64,000 bases of DNA, from positions 1 to 64,000 of the forward strand of contig CAVWQS010000024.1 of the NCBI GenBank assembly GCA_963757155.1, given 5' to 3'. The notes beneath the pieces are model-generated. The model saw only the letters and a program-made list of their open reading frames with translations, made no database searches and was not told the origin of the DNA. Shown here one piece after another: positions 60,059 to 64,000 of this stretch; positions within the stretch are counted from its first letter, which is position 1, and every line of letters starts with the position of its first letter. The stretch is from DASXQK01 sp963757155. Its GTDB lineage: Bacteria; Pseudomonadota; Alphaproteobacteria; Dongiales; Dongiaceae. Made by a program: the position numbers and the translations under genes.

Positions 60059-61245
60059 CTGTCGTCGCCTTTGGTCACGGCCGGCAGCTCCAATATGCCG
60101 GCCAGGAAGGCGCTGAGAACGAGCTGCAAGCCGACCCCCATGGCGATGAGGGAAGGCACCACCGCCCGCATGGTTTCGGCCAGATCCAGATTGCCGAAGC
60201 CGATGGCGGCCCAATGGATCGTCGCCACCACCAGCCCGATCAGCCCGCCGATGAGCAGCAGCGTGCCGGCCAGCGCCGCGCGCTCCAGCGAGGCCTGGCG
60301 CCAGAATTGCTCGAGCATCGGCGAGGGCGGCAGGAATCCCCGGCGCTGGGCGAGCTCGCGGGCGAGCACGGCGAAGCTGAGGGTCTGCATGCCGAGCAAG
60401 CCGATGATCCCCGCCGCAAGCATGCTATGGACCTGAAGCTCGATGCCGAAGATGCGGATGGAGCCGAGGGCCGCCAGCAGGATCATGGCGCCGAGCCCGC
60501 CGATTGCCATCACCAGCCCGGGATAGAGATAGAGCCAGCGCGGGCTGTGCATCAGCAGGAATTTCAGATGCCGCCAGCCGTCGCGCCAGGGCCGGAGATG
60601 CGGCGGCCGGCCGCGCCCGTCGGGGTGCAGCACGATGGGCACCTCGGCGGTCCTGAGGCCCCGCATCGCCGCCTTCACCACCATCTCGCTGGCGAACTCC
60701 ATGCCGGGCATGACGAGACCCAGATCGAGGATGGCGCGCCGGTCGAAGCCGCGCAGCCCGCAGTGGAAATCGGCGACCGGAGTCTTGAACAGCAGCGCGC
60801 CGATGAAGCTCAGCACGGGATTGCCGAGATAGCGGTTCAGGACCGGCATGGCCCCGGGCCGGATGCCGCCGCGGAAGCGGTTGCCGACGACCAAGGCGAA
60901 GCCTTCCCGCAGCTTCGCCACGAAGCCGTCCAGCGCGCTGAAGTCATAGCTGTCGTCGGCATCGCCCATGATCACATAGCGCCCGCGGGCCGCCCGGATG
61001 CCACCCTGAAGGGCGGCGCCATAGCCGCGGGCCGCCACGGGAATCACCCGCGCCCCCGCCGCTTCGGCGATGGCCTGGGAGCCGTCGGTGCTGCCGTTGT
61101 CGGCGATCACCACCTCGCCCGCGACCCCGCTGCGGGCGAGGTAGCCCCGGGCCTTGCCGATGCAGACCGCCAGCGTCGCCGCCTCGTCGAGGCAGGGCAT
61201 CAATATGGTGAGCTCGAGCTCCGCCGCGGCGCTGTCCTCGGCCAT
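60055..61245 (-). CDS. GT2 glycosyltransferase (polyprenyl-phosphate sugar synthase-like) with C-terminal membrane helices
   Basis: A 396-residue protein. The GT-A domain has ELTILMPCLDEAATLAVCI, VVIADNGSTDGSQAIAEAAG, GYGAALQGGIRAARGRYVIMGDADDSYDF (the DxD site) and HCGLRGFDRRAILDLGLVMPGMEFASEMVVKAAMRG, matching dolichol-phosphate mannose synthase-like enzymes. At least four hydrophobic helices follow from residue 230. It probably makes a polyprenyl-phosphate sugar used by the adjacent GT-C enzyme. The two convergent genes end on a shared CTAG, each reading TAG. Confidence 0.86.
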   Translation of the reverse strand: MAEDSAAAELELTILMPCLDEAATLAVCIGKARGYLARSGVAGEVVIADNGSTDGSQAIAEAAGARVIPVAARGYGAALQGGIRAARGRYVIMGDADDSYDFSALDGFVAKLREGFALVVGNRFRGGIRPGAMPVLNRYLGNPVLSFIGALLFKTPVADFHCGLRGFDRRAILDLGLVMPGMEFASEMVVKAAMRGLRTAEVPIVLHPDGRGRPPHLRPWRDGWRHLKFLLMHSPRWLYLYPGLVMAIGGLGAMILLAALGSIRIFGIELQVHSMLAAGIIGLLGMQTLSFAVLARELAQRRGFLPPSPMLEQFWRQASLERAALAGTLLLIGGLIGLVVATIHWAAIGFGNLDLAETMRAVVPSLIAMGVGLQLVLSAFLAGILELPAVTKGDDS

Positions 61246-61433
61246 GATCTCCCGGTTATCCTTGCAGAGCGCGTATCGGGGCGGGTAGGGGGTGCGGGCG
61301 AAGCATGGCCGCAGGCTAGCCTGTCGCCCGCGTCCAAGGGAAGGTCGGTTTGCAGCCGATAGCCCGGCGGCGGCGGGATGCTACACTGGCCGGAAGCATG
61401 GGATGCGAGTTTTGCAGCACAGGAACGAAAAGC

Positions 61434-62464
61434 ATGGCAGTCCAAACGATGCGGGCCTTGGTGAAGCGCGAACCCCGCGAGGGCATCTGGATGGAAAAGG
61501 TGCCTGTGCCCAAGCCCGGTATGAACGAGGTGCTGATCAAGGTGGAGAAGACCGCCATCTGCGGCACCGATCTCCATATCTACAAATGGGACGACTGGTC
61601 CAAGCGCACCATCACCCCCGGCTTGGTCATCGGCCATGAATTCGTCGGCCGGATCGTGGAGATGGGCCCCGGCGTCGACAACTACCAGCTCGGCGATCGC
61701 GTCTCGGCCGAGGGGCATATCACCTGCGGCCAATGCCGGAACTGCCGCGCCGGACGGCGCCATCTCTGCTCCCGCACCCGGGGCATCGGCGTCAATCTGC
61801 CGGGGGCCTTTGCCGAGTACATCGTCGTGCCGGCGGCCAATCTCTGGCTGATCCCGGCCCAGATCCCCTCGGAGATCGCGGCCTTCTTCGACCCTTATGG
61901 CAATGCCACGCATTGCGCGCTGTCCTTCGACATGGTGGGCGAGGATGTGCTGATCACAGGCGCGGGCCCCATCGGCATCATCGCCGCGGGCATCTGCCGC
62001 TATCTCGGCGCCCGCCATGTGGTGATCACCGACGTCAACGAATATCGCCTGGCGCTCGCGGCCAAGATGGGTGCCACCCATACCGTCAATGTGAGGCATG
62101 AGAGCCTGGGCGAGGCGATGAAGAAGCAGGACATCCATGAGGGCTTCGACATCGGGCTGGAAATGTCGGGCAATCCCCAGGCCTTCAACGACATGCTGCA
62201 TCACATGTTCCACGGCGGAAAGGTGGCGCTGCTGGGGATTCTTCCGTCCGACACCCGCATCGACTGGGACCAGGTCATCTTCAAGGGGCTGCATCTCAAG
62301 GGCATCTACGGCCGGGAGATGTTCGAGACCTGGTACAAGATGACCCAGATGGTGCTGGGCGGCCTCGACCTCCATCCCGTGCTCACCCATCACATCCCGA
62401 TCGAGGAATTCCAGACCGGCTTCGACCTGATGGCGAGCGGGCAATGCGGCAAGGTCGTCTGCTC

Positions 62465-62474
<10 letters not shown>
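61434..62474 (+). CDS. tdh: L-threonine 3-dehydrogenase
   Basis: Zinc alcohol-dehydrogenase-family enzyme oxidising L-threonine to 2-amino-3-ketobutyrate with NAD+. The catalytic zinc ligands are in AICGTDLHIYKWD and VIGHEFVG; the structural zinc Cys set is ITCGQCRNCRAGRRHLC; the NAD loop is VLITGAGPIGIIAAG, with VVITDVNEYRL. GIYGREMFETWYKM is diagnostic of Tdh. At 346 residues it matches the family. ATG 61434 (MAVQTMRAL) is preferred over a longer frame. Its stop overlaps the kbl start by ten bases. Confidence 0.95.
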
Positions 62475-63679
<1,205 letters not shown>

Positions 63680-63687
63680 GCTCTCTT

Positions 63688-63854
63688 TTCCCCTCTCCCG
63701 CGCTTTGAAGCGAGAGAGGGAGGGGACCCATCGCGCAGCGATGGGGAGGGTGAGGGAGGCGCAAGCACGATCTCACCTGAGCGGCCCTCACCCGGCTGCC
63801 TGCGCTTGCGCTTCGGCAGCCACCCTCTCCCGCTTCAAAGCGCGGGAGAGGGAA
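63688..63854. repeat. Intergenic inverted repeat after kbl
   Basis: Arms TTCCCCTCTCCCGCGCTTTG... (63688-63712) and its complement (63831-63854) differ by one base. The intervening 118 bases carry G-rich and C-rich runs and the minor palindrome CATCGCGCAGCGATG. The arm is shared with the shorter element at 26212. No gene is seen in this stretch. Confidence 0.7.
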
Positions 63855-63921
63855 GATTAGGGCGCGGTAGAGGGAAAGAACGGCGCTGGCCCCACGCCAG
63901 CAATCGCGGCAAAGTGGCGCC

Positions 63922-64000
63922 ATGGACAAGGCCGAGACTCATCACCGGTTCAAACCCTGGCGGGCAATCACGCGGCTGGCCGTCTCGATCGGGCTGGGCA
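63922..64000 (+). CDS. Start of an unidentified gene (3' partial)
   Basis: ATG 63922 begins a frame open to the window edge: 26 residues with a polar, His/Lys-rich start (MDKAETHHRFKPWRAI) turning hydrophobic (TRLAVSIGLG), which looks like the beginning of a membrane protein. Too short to identify, and no strong ribosome site precedes it. Confidence 0.35.
   Translation, partial: MDKAETHHRFKPWRAITRLAVSIGLG

Noticed and set aside
63940..63970. A T-arm-like GGTTCAAACCC suggesting a tRNA gene
   Set aside because: No acceptor, D or anticodon stems can be drawn around it, and it lies in an open coding frame starting at 63922.

Overview
This is a GC-rich, densely coded chromosomal window that reads like a soil- or plant-associated alphaproteobacterium, plausibly Rhodospirillales or Hyphomicrobiales; the genus cannot be set from sequence alone. 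Reasons are the catabolic gene content (BKACE/DUF849, valine-degradation genes, Mo-hydroxylase, many SDR and enolase-superfamily enzymes), alphaproteobacterial-style intergenic palindromes, and the quinone-linked enzymes Mqo and PoxB with a CIO-like bd oxidase. No tRNA, rRNA, CRISPR array, transposase or prophage gene was found.

Layout. 0-6 kb: end of a methyltransferase, a glycosyltransferase, then on the minus strand a sulfurtransferase, a VOC protein, a DedA protein, an Asp/Asn hydroxylase-like protein and an AraC regulator. 6-11.7 kb: an unrecognised exported protein followed by a molybdenum hydroxylase (FAD subunit plus a 2Fe-2S/Mo-cofactor subunit running into ABM and membrane domains). 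11.9-15.3 kb: TrmO and a GS-like gene-ferredoxin-ferredoxin reductase operon. 15.3-26.2 kb: valine catabolism (mmsB, HIBYL-CoA hydrolase), an isochorismatase-like hydrolase, a 1017-residue kinase-M23 peptidase-PLP fusion, a BKACE enzyme, an FAD amine oxidase-like enzyme, an SDR, DUF2076 and a Gfo/Idh/MocA oxidoreductase. 26.3-35 kb: SDR, fumC, poxB-cydAB, a cupin and mqo, i.e. central carbon feeding the quinone pool. 34.9-38.4 kb: a TMADH-like flavoenzyme and a D-amino-acid deaminase/aldolase-like enzyme.

38.5-53.6 kb is the most coherent locus: two translationally coupled enolase-superfamily enzymes, a divergent SelA-like PLP enzyme, an Opp-type ABC importer, an SMP-30 lactonase, uronate dehydrogenase, a FadR-type GntR regulator, a DapA-family enzyme and an AGE-family epimerase. 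A related operator-like motif lies before the enolase/SelA-like pair, before the importer, between udh and gntR, and before the DapA-family gene. I infer a GntR-controlled uronate/aldarate (possibly amino-sugar-acid) uptake and oxidation regulon. 53.6-64 kb: recQ, DUF1993, SDR, an HSL-type esterase, a small unknown gene, a GT-C and a GT2 glycosyltransferase, tdh-kbl for threonine breakdown, and the start of another gene.

Six genes are interrupted: the Mo-cofactor subunit (two shifts), the BKACE gene, DUF2076 (two mutually compensating shifts), the ABC binding protein, recQ, and a GS-like gene with an in-frame TAG. Six of the seven shifts have the sense of one extra base (or two missing). Unpolished sequence is the most economical explanation, so these genes may be intact in the organism.
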